This document shows positions 7,591 to 16,015 of a stretch of 54,219 nucleotides of DNA, piece after piece (positions within the stretch are counted from its first letter, which is position 1; each line of letters starts with the position of its first letter). Below the pieces are notes generated by a model, which searched no databases, had not been told where the DNA came from, and saw only the letters and a list, made by a program, of their open reading frames with translations. Position numbers and translations under genes: made by a program. This stretch comes from a virus. Location: IMG/VR virus record IMGVR_UViG_3300037493_001441, positions 1-54,219 of that record; one strand, written 5' to 3'.

Positions 7591-8700
7591 TTAGTTAAGT
7601 ATCGAACCTGCGGTAAGCAGACCAGAACCAATGCCCTGCAGCGTGTTGGGCGCAGTGACACTCGTGTCGCTACCAGATTCATAAATTGACTTTGGCAGTT
7701 GGACCCCGTTGATTACGCCGGTAGCGTTAGACAGTTGAGTCCACGGGTCGGTGCGCGCCAACATAGCATTGTTATATGCTGTGGTTAGTCCGCCCTGCTG
7801 GAGTTGCTGCTGCTGGTTGCCAATGTTGAGCAGTCCCTGTGTATCGGTGTTGGCCATGGTCTGGTAAGACTGCCCAAGCGCGCCAATGTTGTCGGACGCG
7901 GTGTTCAGGGCATTCAGCGATGCCGTGGCCCCACTCAACGCAGTGTTGGCCTGGAGTTGCCCCTGATTCTGCACACGATTGGCGTCTGCACTCAGCGCGC
8001 CCTGCATCATGTTGCCGCCCGCAAGCGCTGCACTGCTCTGCATCTGGCCCTGCTGCTGTGCACGGTTGGCGTCGTTGGCGAAGATGCCAGCGGCGCCCGT
8101 GTAACCGGCCTGCAGCGCATTGGACTGCTGCCCTGTGATGTCGTTCGCGGCATTGACACCTGCACGACCCAGGATGTCCGCGTTGCGGGTGGAGCCGAAC
8201 TGGCCAGAGCCGATCATGCTGGAGTTGACCCCCGGCATGATGGAGTCCTCCCAGTTGCGCTTGCCCAGGCGGGCGATGTTGTCCACCACCTGAGTGGTGT
8301 AAGGGCTCATGTACTTGGAGACGTTGTCCGTCCACCCCTGCGCGTTACCGCTGACCGCGTCCTGCGCACCTTGTGCCCATGGCTGAATGGCGTTGGAGGT
8401 GGTCATAGCCGGTGCACCAACAGCGCCCTGCGCATAGTCCACAAATTTGGCTGCCGTTGGGGCAATCTGCCCACTCAATTGCTGCGCTTGTTGCAGCGGT
8501 TGCTGCCACACACCCTGACCGGCCCGCAGTTGATCAAATGCAGCGGTCTGGTCGGAGTTGAAGCCCGCCACACTCTGCGCCGGTAATGGCTGCGCGTTGT
8601 TCCCCTGCGCGATGTTCATCGCCTGGGTGCCCAGGTTCTGGGTGTACTGCTGATACCACTCCGGCAGATCCGTCTGACTGACTGCGTTACTTGTTGCCAT
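7591..8700 (-). CDS. Putative internal virion protein, Gln/Ala/Asn-rich
   Basis: 369 residues, very rich in Gln, Ala and Asn. A central helical repeat region (about 190-310) has recurring ANRAQQQGQ / ANRVQNQGQ units. The segment SPYTTQVVDN near residue 130 is one I associate with podovirus virion proteins. No membrane segment. It probably forms part of the internal core or is ejected; the assignment is by composition and neighbours. Confidence 0.65.
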   Translation of the reverse strand: MATSNAVSQTDLPEWYQQYTQNLGTQAMNIAQGNNAQPLPAQSVAGFNSDQTAAFDQLRAGQGVWQQPLQQAQQLSGQIAPTAAKFVDYAQGAVGAPAMTTSNAIQPWAQGAQDAVSGNAQGWTDNVSKYMSPYTTQVVDNIARLGKRNWEDSIMPGVNSSMIGSGQFGSTRNADILGRAGVNAANDITGQQSNALQAGYTGAAGIFANDANRAQQQGQMQSSAALAGGNMMQGALSADANRVQNQGQLQANTALSGATASLNALNTASDNIGALGQSYQTMANTDTQGLLNIGNQQQQLQQGGLTTAYNNAMLARTDPWTQLSNATGVINGVQLPKSIYESGSDTSVTAPNTLQGIGSGLLTAGSILN

Positions 8701-8703
8701 GTC

Positions 8704-9609
8704 TTAGGCTCCTTGCATGTAGCTGAGTGGACCCTGCGCCTGGGGTGGTATGTCTTGTGTGGGTGCGCTGCGCTTCTGCTCGCGCAGCTTGGCGCGCAGT
8801 TCATCGAGCTTGGCGATACCTGCCTGCGTGTTGCCGTCACCGAGCGCGGATACCGTCTCGGCGTCCAACACATACTCGCCGGGTGACAGTCGTGCTTCAA
8901 TGAGATCTGACTGACCACCATCATCGCCCCGCACCGCGCCAGAGAATGCCTGGCTCAGAGCCCCTGGAGCCTCTTGCATCTCGGCCGGCCAGACCTCGCC
9001 GCCCTCTGCGTAGGTCTGGCCCTTTGCGATGGGCTGCTGCATGTCAGCGGCGTAGACCCGCTGCAGCGCGCTGCCGGTCTGCATGGGCCGCTGCATCATG
9101 GCCAGCGTCTCGGGTGTGAAGGACTGAGCGCCACGGCTGGGCATCCCCGCACGGAGGTCGGCAATAGACTTAGTGCCCTCGGGCTTGTTTGTTAAAGCGC
9201 CAATGGTTCCAATACCCGCTCCGGCTAGTCCCAGAATCTTAGACCAGTCATAGCTGCCATCAGGGTTCTTCAGCTTCAGGCCGGTGGCGAACTTGTCCCA
9301 GGTTGAACCGTCGTCGGCGGGGATATCACTGCCGGGGGAGATGTTTCCCAGACCTCGTGTCGGGTCCCCCTTGGCCATGTCTCTCAGCCGGTTTGTCTCT
9401 GCGTCGTTCTGGTTATCGTCTGTTATGTTACCTCTACCAGATGGGTCATCATACCCATAGGCATTGCGCCCCTCATGGCTGTAGTTCGGCCCAGCGTCTT
9501 GATTATTATTACCCTCATTGGAGTAGTTCGAGCTGGGGTCGTCTTCCCAATACCCGTCGACCGGGTTGCCGTCTTCATCGTAGGATGTTGCCACGAATTT
9601 TGCTGCCAT
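8704..9609 (-). CDS. Virion-associated protein with SPGEYVLDAETVSALG C-terminal domain
   Basis: 301 residues. The N-terminal third is Asp/Asn-rich and disordered (SNYSNEG...PNYSHEG repeats). The C-terminal 100 residues carry YAEGGEV, LSPGEYVLDAETVSALGDG and KLDELRAKLR, a conserved block common in podovirus structural operons. ATG 9609 is chosen because GAGG lies upstream and translation from 9648 would run through the previous gene's end. Role unknown; probably an ejection or tail-associated component. Confidence 0.7.
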   Translation of the reverse strand: MAAKFVATSYDEDGNPVDGYWEDDPSSNYSNEGNNNQDAGPNYSHEGRNAYGYDDPSGRGNITDDNQNDAETNRLRDMAKGDPTRGLGNISPGSDIPADDGSTWDKFATGLKLKNPDGSYDWSKILGLAGAGIGTIGALTNKPEGTKSIADLRAGMPSRGAQSFTPETLAMMQRPMQTGSALQRVYAADMQQPIAKGQTYAEGGEVWPAEMQEAPGALSQAFSGAVRGDDGGQSDLIEARLSPGEYVLDAETVSALGDGNTQAGIAKLDELRAKLREQKRSAPTQDIPPQAQGPLSYMQGA

Positions 9610-9614
9610 TGCTG

Positions 9615-9857
9615 CTACCTCACTGAGCCAATAAATTGTTCCGCCCAATCTGACCAGGTATCAAACCCGTCAGCCCCGGGAATATTCATAGCCGCAAGCT
9701 CAGGCACATAAAACAGCGCACATACCCACGTCTTCCACGAATCGTCATTATAAGGGGCACTGACCCCGAACTGGGCAAATTGTTCTGCCACCAATGCGCC
9801 CCACTCACTGAATTTTAACCCCTCGGGCAGAGGAAGGAAAGCGGCTACTTTGATCAC
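9615..9857 (-). CDS. Small Trp-rich structural-operon protein
   Basis: 80 residues with paired motifs (a Pro...F..W..L segment followed by ...W..W.C.LF), resembling small tail-adjacent proteins of podoviruses. Its start overlaps the stop of the hub gene by 4 bases. Function unknown. Confidence 0.65.
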   Translation of the reverse strand: MIKVAAFLPLPEGLKFSEWGALVAEQFAQFGVSAPYNDDSWKTWVCALFYVPELAAMNIPGADGFDTWSDWAEQFIGSVR

Positions 9858-11815
9858 TTGGTAGACCTTTCGTCACCTGGTTCAATACTGACCTGCACTT
9901 GCCCTTGCTCGTAGAACCCGCCCAGTGAGTTGCTGGTGAATTTTAGCTTCATAATCCGCGCCTGATCGCCCATATTCTGGAATGAATCTTCGGGAGCCAG
10001 CGTGTAGCTGTTGAGCACAGTATCCGCGTCTTCAGCGAATGATCGCCCGATGACATCACACTGAATATCGCCTATCTGATTCATGTCAGGCTCAAGGCGC
10101 AAAATCCGCGTCATACAGTCAACCATCTTGGGCACATCCTCAAATGGCCCGCCAACAGCAAATCCAAAGTTCTGAGACGTAAAGGAACTCTCAATGGGGG
10201 ATGTCTCCTGCCCTACTGTCTTGTCCCAGCCGTACTCATGTTGGTACTGGGTCACCAGTGTTTGGCTGACGGGGGTAGTCTGTACCTTAGCAGTAGCACT
10301 TGCAAGCCCAGTGAGTACGTCATTGATGACGAAAGTGCCTGTTATATTGTTCACATTTATAGAGTTGGTCAGCACGCGCACTGCAGTCCCTGTAGCACCT
10401 GACAGTGATCCTGTGACCAAGTTATTCTCAACAAATGCTGTGGTCATAGAGGTGAATGCCAGGATTGCACCACTCGCTACGCCGGTTGTATTGGTATTCA
10501 AGGTAATGGTCGTGGGGGTATGGGAAGACACCAGCGATCCGGTGACTACGCCCGTTCCTGACGCCTTCATCCCATCCACAATCCCTGTAGTTGACACAAA
10601 TGTCAGAACAGGGGAGCCCGCCAGCGTTGCAGCTGACGTTGTCAGGTTTAAGCCTGTGGCCAGCAGCGTTGTGCTCAGGGAGTCTTCGTGCCCAGCAAAC
10701 ACAGGATACCTAAACACCCCTGCCGGTGCACCTGCGGTGCGCTCCTTCACAGCATCGTACCATGTATTCTCGCGGTAGTTGAAGATAACTGCGTTGCCGC
10801 ACTCAGTGTCAGTGCCGCGTGGATAGAACCACCATATTTCGCCCCAGCGTGAAACCTTGACTCCGAAGACCTTGTTCTGGTAGGTGTAGTTCAGGTTGTC
10901 AAAGAAGTAGTTGCAGTTCATCTGGTTGGGCAGCTCTTGCACCACGCCGTTGTAGAACAAGAAGCGGTCGGTTCCCGGCCAGAAAAACTTGCCTTCGTGC
11001 TCCACCACTGCGTTCTTAGACATAATGGTTGTCGGGTTAGACAGCGTATCGTATTGCCATATCCGGGTGTCATTGGTAAACGAAACCCGAATCAAGCTGT
11101 CTAGGCTCCAAAACAGTCCTGACGGAGCCTGCGTGCCCCCACGCACAGGCGTACCGTAGATTATCTTTTGTGCCCCAATGTTATTGGTAGATGCGTAGTT
11201 TGCACCTCCGGTTGCCCAGCCGGTCCCGGCGCTGTAGTCATTGGCGTTGCTGTTGCGAATTAGACCGTTAGACCCATACACAAACAAAAATGGCGGGAGC
11301 ACGCAAACGCCGCCGGAGGTGCGGATTGGGCCAGTACCATCTGCAACCTGCACCAACGGATCATTAGAGGAGATGTCCCCTGCGTAAACGTATCCTTCCG
11401 CGTCGCTGGCAATGTCTTCAACGTCAGGCGAGCTCGCAGCTATGACCGCAGAGTACGTACCCCCGGTACTAGAATACATTGAGGTGTAGGACCAGTTGAG
11501 CAGCGGGTCTGTTACAAACCCTGTCGGGGTGCGGTCTTCGATATTGCCTGAAGATCCATCATTAGCAAACTTAACACGCTGAATACCCCATTGGCTAAAC
11601 AGGTGGGTGGAGTTGACACCACCTCGAGCGTCCATCATGACAGCGCGCACAGGGGCGTTGGCATGCTGTGTCATAGAACGGTAGCCGCCTATCTTCCGAG
11701 GCCGTCTGCGCTGCCACCGCACCCACACCCCATCGTTGTAGAACGGACTATCTAGGTCAGTGCCGTCACGACGGACGCCCGGTAGAGACTGGAACAGGTA
11801 GACTGGATCTGCCAT
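9854..11815 (-). CDS. P22 gp10-like tail hub/stabilisation protein
   Basis: 653 residues, mostly beta. It opens MADPVYLFQSLPGVRRDGT followed by a Trp-rich WVRWQRRRPRKIGGY. It then has repeated blade-like strands including LFWSLDSLIRVSF and a GEIWWFYPRG segment, as expected for a beta-propeller hub that closes the portal and supports fibres. Residues about 430-540 are a Thr/Ser-rich inserted repeat domain (TSAATLAGSPVLTF-like strands). ATG 11815 is chosen because earlier starts lie inside the upstream adaptor gene. Homology to gp10 is by architecture, not alignment. Confidence 0.7.
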   Translation of the reverse strand: MADPVYLFQSLPGVRRDGTDLDSPFYNDGVWVRWQRRRPRKIGGYRSMTQHANAPVRAVMMDARGGVNSTHLFSQWGIQRVKFANDGSSGNIEDRTPTGFVTDPLLNWSYTSMYSSTGGTYSAVIAASSPDVEDIASDAEGYVYAGDISSNDPLVQVADGTGPIRTSGGVCVLPPFLFVYGSNGLIRNSNANDYSAGTGWATGGANYASTNNIGAQKIIYGTPVRGGTQAPSGLFWSLDSLIRVSFTNDTRIWQYDTLSNPTTIMSKNAVVEHEGKFFWPGTDRFLFYNGVVQELPNQMNCNYFFDNLNYTYQNKVFGVKVSRWGEIWWFYPRGTDTECGNAVIFNYRENTWYDAVKERTAGAPAGVFRYPVFAGHEDSLSTTLLATGLNLTTSAATLAGSPVLTFVSTTGIVDGMKASGTGVVTGSLVSSHTPTTITLNTNTTGVASGAILAFTSMTTAFVENNLVTGSLSGATGTAVRVLTNSINVNNITGTFVINDVLTGLASATAKVQTTPVSQTLVTQYQHEYGWDKTVGQETSPIESSFTSQNFGFAVGGPFEDVPKMVDCMTRILRLEPDMNQIGDIQCDVIGRSFAEDADTVLNSYTLAPEDSFQNMGDQARIMKLKFTSNSLGGFYEQGQVQVSIEPGDERSTK

Positions 11816-11816
11816 T

Positions 11817-12440
11817 TTACGGCCTTGTGAATACGATTGTGCGGTCTGCTTGGCGCTCTGAATTCTCTTGCTTAAGCCCACCACTGGCCGACTGGTACAT
11901 CTCTTCCCATACTGCTTGTCTTGCTGGGTTCTTTGTGTAGCGGCAGGCTTCCACCATGACAGCAGCAAGTAGTGCCTGTGGGGTGTTGAGCGTCATCCAG
12001 TTGGAGTCATTCGATGAGTTCAAGGGCTGCAGACGAGCATAGTACACAAGCTCAAAAGCGAACGCGGATGACGGCGCGGGGCCAAGTAGGAAGTTTGTAG
12101 CGTTGTAGTCTGCGTAGAACTTGGGTGCGTCTTGCAACGACTCGTTGGGCCAGTAGTTGCGCACATACTCCAAAGTCCGTAGGAACAATGGGTTGCGGTT
12201 GCCTGAGGCGTCAGTGTAGTAGAAGGAGATGGTCTCCTTCCAGTAGCTGGGCTTGGCCATGGTTGAGGTGGTCGGCAGCGTGCCTGACACCACGGCCTGG
12301 AAGCCCTGCTGCTTCATCTCCGTGGCAATACGGTTCTCGGCCAGGGCGATGAAGGTAGGCAGTTGTGCTGCGAACGCCGTATCAGTACGCTCGGCGTACT
12401 GCGGCACCAGCGTCAGCAATTGGGTGTAGGTGAAGTTCAT
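11817..12440 (-). CDS. Head-tail adaptor (SU10/gp4-like)
   Basis: 207 residues. The helix ENRIATEMKQQGFQ near residue 35, the YWKETISFYY strand pair and the C-terminal LLAAVMVEACRYTKNPA...W...Y helix match the phage adaptor family that sits below the portal. It immediately precedes the hub gene, the usual order. Together with the protein at 19882-20892, the phage seems to carry two connector-type proteins. Confidence 0.75.
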   Translation of the reverse strand: MNFTYTQLLTLVPQYAERTDTAFAAQLPTFIALAENRIATEMKQQGFQAVVSGTLPTTSTMAKPSYWKETISFYYTDASGNRNPLFLRTLEYVRNYWPNESLQDAPKFYADYNATNFLLGPAPSSAFAFELVYYARLQPLNSSNDSNWMTLNTPQALLAAVMVEACRYTKNPARQAVWEEMYQSASGGLKQENSERQADRTIVFTRP

Positions 12441-12443
12441 CGT

Positions 12444-13355
12444 CTACCCCTTAATAGCCTGTGTGAGCGCGCCGGGTTTATCCTGAAAATTGAACTGCGG
12501 TGCGGGAGTAGTCATGCGCTGCTGTTGACCCCTATACAGGGCATCAAGTACGGGGGTGTTGAATGCCCCGGCCTGCGGCTGGCTCCATCCTGTGAATTGC
12601 GAGTTGGCAATGCCGCCCGTGCCGGCCGTCTGCCCGGGCTGATAAAGTCCTGCTTGCGTTAATGGGCCTTGAGGCCGTGCGGGTCCCCATCCACTAAGAC
12701 TCGAGATATAGTCAATGGGTGGTGCAAGAATGGGAGTAACTGCGGGAACCGCGATTGCGGCCACTCGTGCGTCATGCGCAGCCTGTGACGCCGGTGTATC
12801 CCCCCCACCCCAAGAGTTTGGACTAGACGCTGCGACCTGCTGTTGCTGCTCAAATTGCGGTTGTGTGAGCGTGGTCGCACCCGCATTTAGCCATGCTGAT
12901 AGCGGGTCATTGCTTGCAGACGCCATCTTGGTTTCATACTGCTGGTATGTATCTGTCGGCATATCCGTCCAGTGGTTATATACCGACCCGGTGCCTCTGT
13001 TTGACCCGTCATTCTGGGTGACCGTATTTGTCGAAACAACTGGCTCTGCCGCTGCTGCTAGATTCTGTGCCAGACCCGGCGCGTGGCCCGTATCAGTCTG
13101 CGTCCCGTTAGCGTCCCAAGTCACCATGTTGCCAGTTGACGGGCTGATGAAATAGTTGTTGTCCTGCAGGGAGTTGTACGCGACTACCGGAGCGGCAGTA
13201 GGCGCTTCAGCCCCACCACCGAACGATGTCTGTTGCTGCGCTACAGGGAGTTGATAGCCGTCATACGTCAGCCCCATATCAGTCTGCGCCCCCGTCTCAT
13301 CCCACGTTACAGCATTACCCGTTGTCGGCGATTTGAAGAATCCAATTGCAGCCAT
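12444..13355 (-). CDS. Hypothetical virion protein with duplicated N-terminal motif
   Basis: 303 residues, low complexity with many Gln, Thr, Pro and Ala. The N-terminus carries two copies of a 20-residue unit (FKSPTTGNAVTWDETGAQT and FISPSTGNMVTWDANGTQT), about 70 residues apart, probably small beta hairpins. The rest looks disordered. It lies between the spanins and the adaptor. Function unknown. Confidence 0.65.
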   Translation of the reverse strand: MAAIGFFKSPTTGNAVTWDETGAQTDMGLTYDGYQLPVAQQQTSFGGGAEAPTAAPVVAYNSLQDNNYFISPSTGNMVTWDANGTQTDTGHAPGLAQNLAAAAEPVVSTNTVTQNDGSNRGTGSVYNHWTDMPTDTYQQYETKMASASNDPLSAWLNAGATTLTQPQFEQQQQVAASSPNSWGGGDTPASQAAHDARVAAIAVPAVTPILAPPIDYISSLSGWGPARPQGPLTQAGLYQPGQTAGTGGIANSQFTGWSQPQAGAFNTPVLDALYRGQQQRMTTPAPQFNFQDKPGALTQAIKG

Positions 13356-13372
13356 GATTTATTCCCTTTGAT

Positions 13373-13858
13373 TTATTTAGTAGGCCAAGCATCAATCATC
13401 ATTTTGAGGTCGGATACATGTCCATCAGCCGCCGTTGAAACTCGGACAAGGTCTGTCGTGCAGAGGTCGAGTAGCTCGTATCCGGTATCGGCGTACTGAT
13501 ACTGGGTAGTGGTGGTAGGACCGGATAGACGATAGGAGGTACGGGTGGCTGCGGTGGACAAACGCAGGCTTGCAAGAGCAGCGTTAGCACTACTAATGTC
13601 AGCAAGCAAAGCAGTTTCGCGGCGTTGTGCGGCAAATTGGGCATCGAGTACCTTTCGTGTGAGTGATTCAGAGACTTCTGCTGACTTGGCGTTTGCAGTA
13701 GCGATTGACGTTTCGAGTTGAGCAACTTTTGTTTTGCCGACCTGTACGTCCAACACAAGACCAGTCTTATCCCAATGGAGTTTTACAGTCGTGACCATCA
13801 ACACTGCTATCAGAGCGGCGTAGGCAGACTTGGGGATGAGGTCAAGAAAGGTAAACAT
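13373..13858 (-). CDS. Inner-membrane spanin (Rz-like)
   Basis: 161 residues. One N-terminal membrane segment (about 9-25, AYAALIAVLMVTTV), then a long periplasmic coiled coil (about 45-110). This is the i-spanin layout that spans the periplasm and fuses with the outer-membrane partner after lysozyme action. The Rz1-like lipoprotein is nested inside it in another frame. It follows the lysozyme gene by 3 bases. Confidence 0.8.
   Translation of the reverse strand: MFTFLDLIPKSAYAALIAVLMVTTVKLHWDKTGLVLDVQVGKTKVAQLETSIATANAKSAEVSESLTRKVLDAQFAAQRRETALLADISSANAALASLRLSTAATRTSYRLSGPTTTTQYQYADTGYELLDLCTTDLVRVSTAADGHVSDLKMMIDAWPTK
13399..13644 (-). CDS. Outer-membrane spanin lipoprotein (Rz1-like), nested
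   Basis: 81 residues from ATG 13644, wholly inside the Rz-like gene in another frame. A signal peptide ends in the lipobox LLQAC (Cys27). The mature protein starts CVCPPQPPVPPIVYP and is Pro-rich, as o-spanins are. The longer in-frame extension up to 13758 is rejected because it would bury the signal peptide. Confidence 0.85.
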   Translation of the reverse strand: MPNLPHNAAKLLCLLTLVVLTLLLQACVCPPQPPVPPIVYPVLPPLPSISTPIPDTSYSTSARQTLSEFQRRLMDMYPTSK

Positions 13859-13861
13859 CGT

Positions 13862-14329
13862 TCACACTTGCTCCGTATCACTCAAAAACATAGCTTTTTC
13901 GTCGGAGCGTCGACGCGCAAGACCGGGCAGATGCTTACCTCCTGCCATGTCCCACTTTGCAAACTCGTCAGCCGCACCGAGATAGTCATGGCTGTTTAGA
14001 CGCTTGAGCATCGTTGATCCGCGCATGGCTCCAACGCCGCAGTTAAATGCAAAGTCCACCAGCGAATTAAACTGGCCCTGCGTTAGCGGAACGGCGGCAT
14101 ACTCACGCACACCACGCTCTGCAAACTCAATGTCTTTCTTGAGCAGTGCCTCGGCTTGTGCCTCATTGATCATCATACCCTCAACAACATCAGCGCCTGT
14201 ATGCCCATAGCCAATCGTTAAAACATTTGCAGGGCAGCGATATGCATCAAGGCGTAATCCTTCGGCCTTCATCATCATTTGTAGGCCCGAGTACGACATA
14301 CTCATTGCCCCATTCAAACAGTCTGTCAT
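13862..14329 (-). CDS. Endolysin, GH24 lysozyme
   Basis: 155 residues. Glu23 (KAEG), position 32 and Thr38 (TIGYGHT) match the T4-lysozyme Glu-8x-Asp-5x-Thr triad in spacing. The Asp position is Cys here (YRCP), a variant common in phage lysozymes of this type and known to be tolerated in T4 lysozyme. There is no cleavable signal, so a holin is needed for export. The start overlaps the upstream stop as ATGA. Confidence 0.9.
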   Translation of the reverse strand: MTDCLNGAMSMSYSGLQMMMKAEGLRLDAYRCPANVLTIGYGHTGADVVEGMMINEAQAEALLKKDIEFAERGVREYAAVPLTQGQFNSLVDFAFNCGVGAMRGSTMLKRLNSHDYLGAADEFAKWDMAGGKHLPGLARRRSDEKAMFLSDTEQV

Positions 14330-14565
14330 TCAGGTTTCTCCTTATCCATTTGCTGCTGCTTTTGATTGAGGGCCTTGCTGCCAAGTTCGTGCAGGACAAC
14401 AACCCCGCCGTATGTCAACCAAAGCCACTCCGTACCAGCACCGCGCCACGTCACAACCACGAAGGCAAACGTCATTGCTGCCTTGCCGATATTGCTCCAC
14501 AGCTTTGTCTCCCGCAGCCTGCCCGTCTTGTCGTCCGTCACCAAGTCTGATAGCTTCCATCTCAT
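14326..14565 (-). CDS. Small membrane protein of the lysis cassette (holin candidate)
   Basis: 79 residues with two short hydrophobic stretches (about 24-40 and 45-60) and a charged, Gln/Lys-rich C-terminus. ATG 14565 forms ATGA with the upstream stop, and its own stop forms ATGA with the lysozyme start. Size, charge distribution and position directly upstream of the endolysin fit a class II-like holin; the neighbouring membrane genes are competitors. Confidence 0.6.
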   Translation of the reverse strand: MRWKLSDLVTDDKTGRLRETKLWSNIGKAAMTFAFVVVTWRGAGTEWLWLTYGGVVVLHELGSKALNQKQQQMDKEKPE

Positions 14566-14855
14566 TTCAGATGCCACGATACTTGAGCAATAAAGCCAGA
14601 CGCAAGCATTCCCAACGCACCAACAGCCAGCCAGGCGATAATCTTTTTAGTGATTCCGCGCTTGTAACCGTCCATGATCTCTGCATCTTTTATCATCGTG
14701 AGGTGTGCTTTGCGATGACCATCAAAGTCTGGCTTGTGCAGATCATTTAGGACAAATGCACTTGTCATATCAGTCAACTTTGCGGAAATGTCTTTGAGTA
14801 GTGCAAGCACTTCATCGTCACTGGCACGGCAATTATTCGTTGGAGTTTCTGGCAC
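14562..14855 (-). CDS. Lysis-cassette protein with C-terminal membrane anchor
   Basis: 97 residues. A soluble helical N-terminal two-thirds (LLKDISAKLTDM...) is followed by one membrane segment near 72-90 (IIAWLAVGALGMLASGFIA). It may be an antiholin, a pinholin partner or a class III holin. It overlaps its upstream neighbour by 23 bases. Confidence 0.6.
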   Translation of the reverse strand: MPETPTNNCRASDDEVLALLKDISAKLTDMTSAFVLNDLHKPDFDGHRKAHLTMIKDAEIMDGYKRGITKKIIAWLAVGALGMLASGFIAQVSWHLK

Positions 14856-15279
14856 GGCGCATCCCTTCGGCTAGGATGTACGGGCGTACCCAAATCCATG
14901 TTGCAAATAAGGCACTGGTGACTTCTGCGCTAATAGCCGCAGGCGGTGGGTATACAGCAATTAGCATGGACACCACGACAAAGACCCAAAGTGCGGCGTT
15001 GTATCCTGCAAAGTACCGGGCGAATCTGGAGTGGTAGTCCTCTTGGGCAACGATGGTGCTCTGCATCACACCACTAATCAGAAACAAAACTGCCCACGCT
15101 TCCTCGCGCATGACATGCTGCATCAGCAAATAGGTCGGTCGGCTAAAAGTGTCTCCATCCCACAGCAGCATGAGCGCCCATATAAACTCTGACAGTGCCA
15201 AGGACAATCGGACAGCGGTTAGGTTTGTGTCAAATAGGGCATGGCTGATTGCCCCCCAATAGCGATCTTGGCGTGTCAT
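14833..15279 (-). CDS. Multi-pass membrane protein
   Basis: 148 residues with about four hydrophobic segments (near 24-40, 61-76, 92-110 and 115-132). It is placed in the lysis cassette between two other membrane genes. No family is recognised with certainty. It could take part in lysis timing or superinfection exclusion. Confidence 0.6.
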   Translation of the reverse strand: MTRQDRYWGAISHALFDTNLTAVRLSLALSEFIWALMLLWDGDTFSRPTYLLMQHVMREEAWAVLFLISGVMQSTIVAQEDYHSRFARYFAGYNAALWVFVVVSMLIAVYPPPAAISAEVTSALFATWIWVRPYILAEGMRRARNSNE

Positions 15280-15569
15280 GTAGCAGCCCGAATAATCTTG
15301 ACGTTGCTGTAAACAACAACTGCATAAATCAGCGATATGACTACTAGAGCAACATCACCCACTTCAGCGTGATAGAAATACAGGGCTGCAACGAACGGGG
15401 CTTTCATCGCTACGATGCCGGGTATTAATCCAAGCCGTTTGAATATTGCTGCGGCAAACACATTACACTCTGCTCCCTTATTGCCGTTTATTGCAGTGTA
15501 GGTAGTAAATGCGTCCAGCATTTGCAGCGTCAGGACGATGACTAATAGGGTGATGTGTAGGTCGGTCAT
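15276..15569 (-). CDS. Three-helix membrane protein
   Basis: 97 residues. ATG 15569 follows GGAGG. Hydrophobic segments lie at about 5-22, 48-62 and 70-90, and the loop carries NGNKGAECN. It resembles the small DUF5658-type membrane proteins seen in phages. It is coupled by ATGA overlaps on both sides. Confidence 0.65.
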   Translation of the reverse strand: MTDLHITLLVIVLTLQMLDAFTTYTAINGNKGAECNVFAAAIFKRLGLIPGIVAMKAPFVAALYFYHAEVGDVALVVISLIYAVVVYSNVKIIRAAT

Positions 15570-15883
15570 CTCATGTCCTCCGGTAGGTTGAACTTGGCGT
15601 GTTCGTATGCCCACTGGCAGTGACCTGTTTGCCCGAGCAGACTGAACCCTTTGTCAATCCATTTCTCTGAACGTCCGTAGAACTTCCCGTACTTTGTGCC
15701 CCTGTGTGCTGCGCTGCTGAAAGACTCGCTTGGATAGCTTCGCCCCAGAGTAAGGAAGGAAAATACGAAGCAATCAAAAGCGAAGAGAACATTCACAATC
15801 CGATCACGAATGGGGTTGGAGTCAGTAGGCGCACTGCGGCAAGTGCAGTTACGCCCCTGATAGCAAGTGGCCTTGTCGCACAT
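15566..15883 (-). CDS. Hypothetical phage protein with N-terminal Cys motif
   Basis: 105 residues. The first 16 residues hold four Cys (CDKATC..GRNCTC). A weakly hydrophobic segment (VNVLFAFDCFVFSFL) follows at about 30-44, then a soluble tail. It is the first gene of the lysis membrane cluster and is followed by a coupled gene. Function unknown. Confidence 0.6.
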   Translation of the reverse strand: MCDKATCYQGRNCTCRSAPTDSNPIRDRIVNVLFAFDCFVFSFLTLGRSYPSESFSSAAHRGTKYGKFYGRSEKWIDKGFSLLGQTGHCQWAYEHAKFNLPEDMR

Positions 15884-15913
15884 TTACAGGCCCTCCTTAA
15901 AGGAGAAAAACCC

Positions 15914-15933
15914 GGTTGCAATAGGTGGCAACC
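15914..15933. other. Inverted repeat in the gap before the homing endonuclease
   Basis: GGTTGC and GCAACC arms enclose an 8-base loop. It lies between divergently read genes (15883 leftward, 16016 rightward). There is no T-run, so it is not a clear terminator; it could be an operator or the remains of an insertion boundary. Confidence 0.4.
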
Positions 15934-16015
15934 CTAAGATAAAATGACGAAGCCCCGAAGTGCTGAGAACACGACGAGGCTTCTGACCAAACCATTGTTT
16001 TAAAGGAACAACAGC

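Noticed and set aside
10194-10778. 194-codon rightward ORF opposite the tail hub
   Set aside because: Antisense shadow of a Thr/Ser/Val-rich coding region.
13645-13758. N-terminal extension of the Rz1-like gene
   Set aside because: It would place 38 residues before the lipoprotein signal peptide; ATG 13644 gives a proper lipobox.
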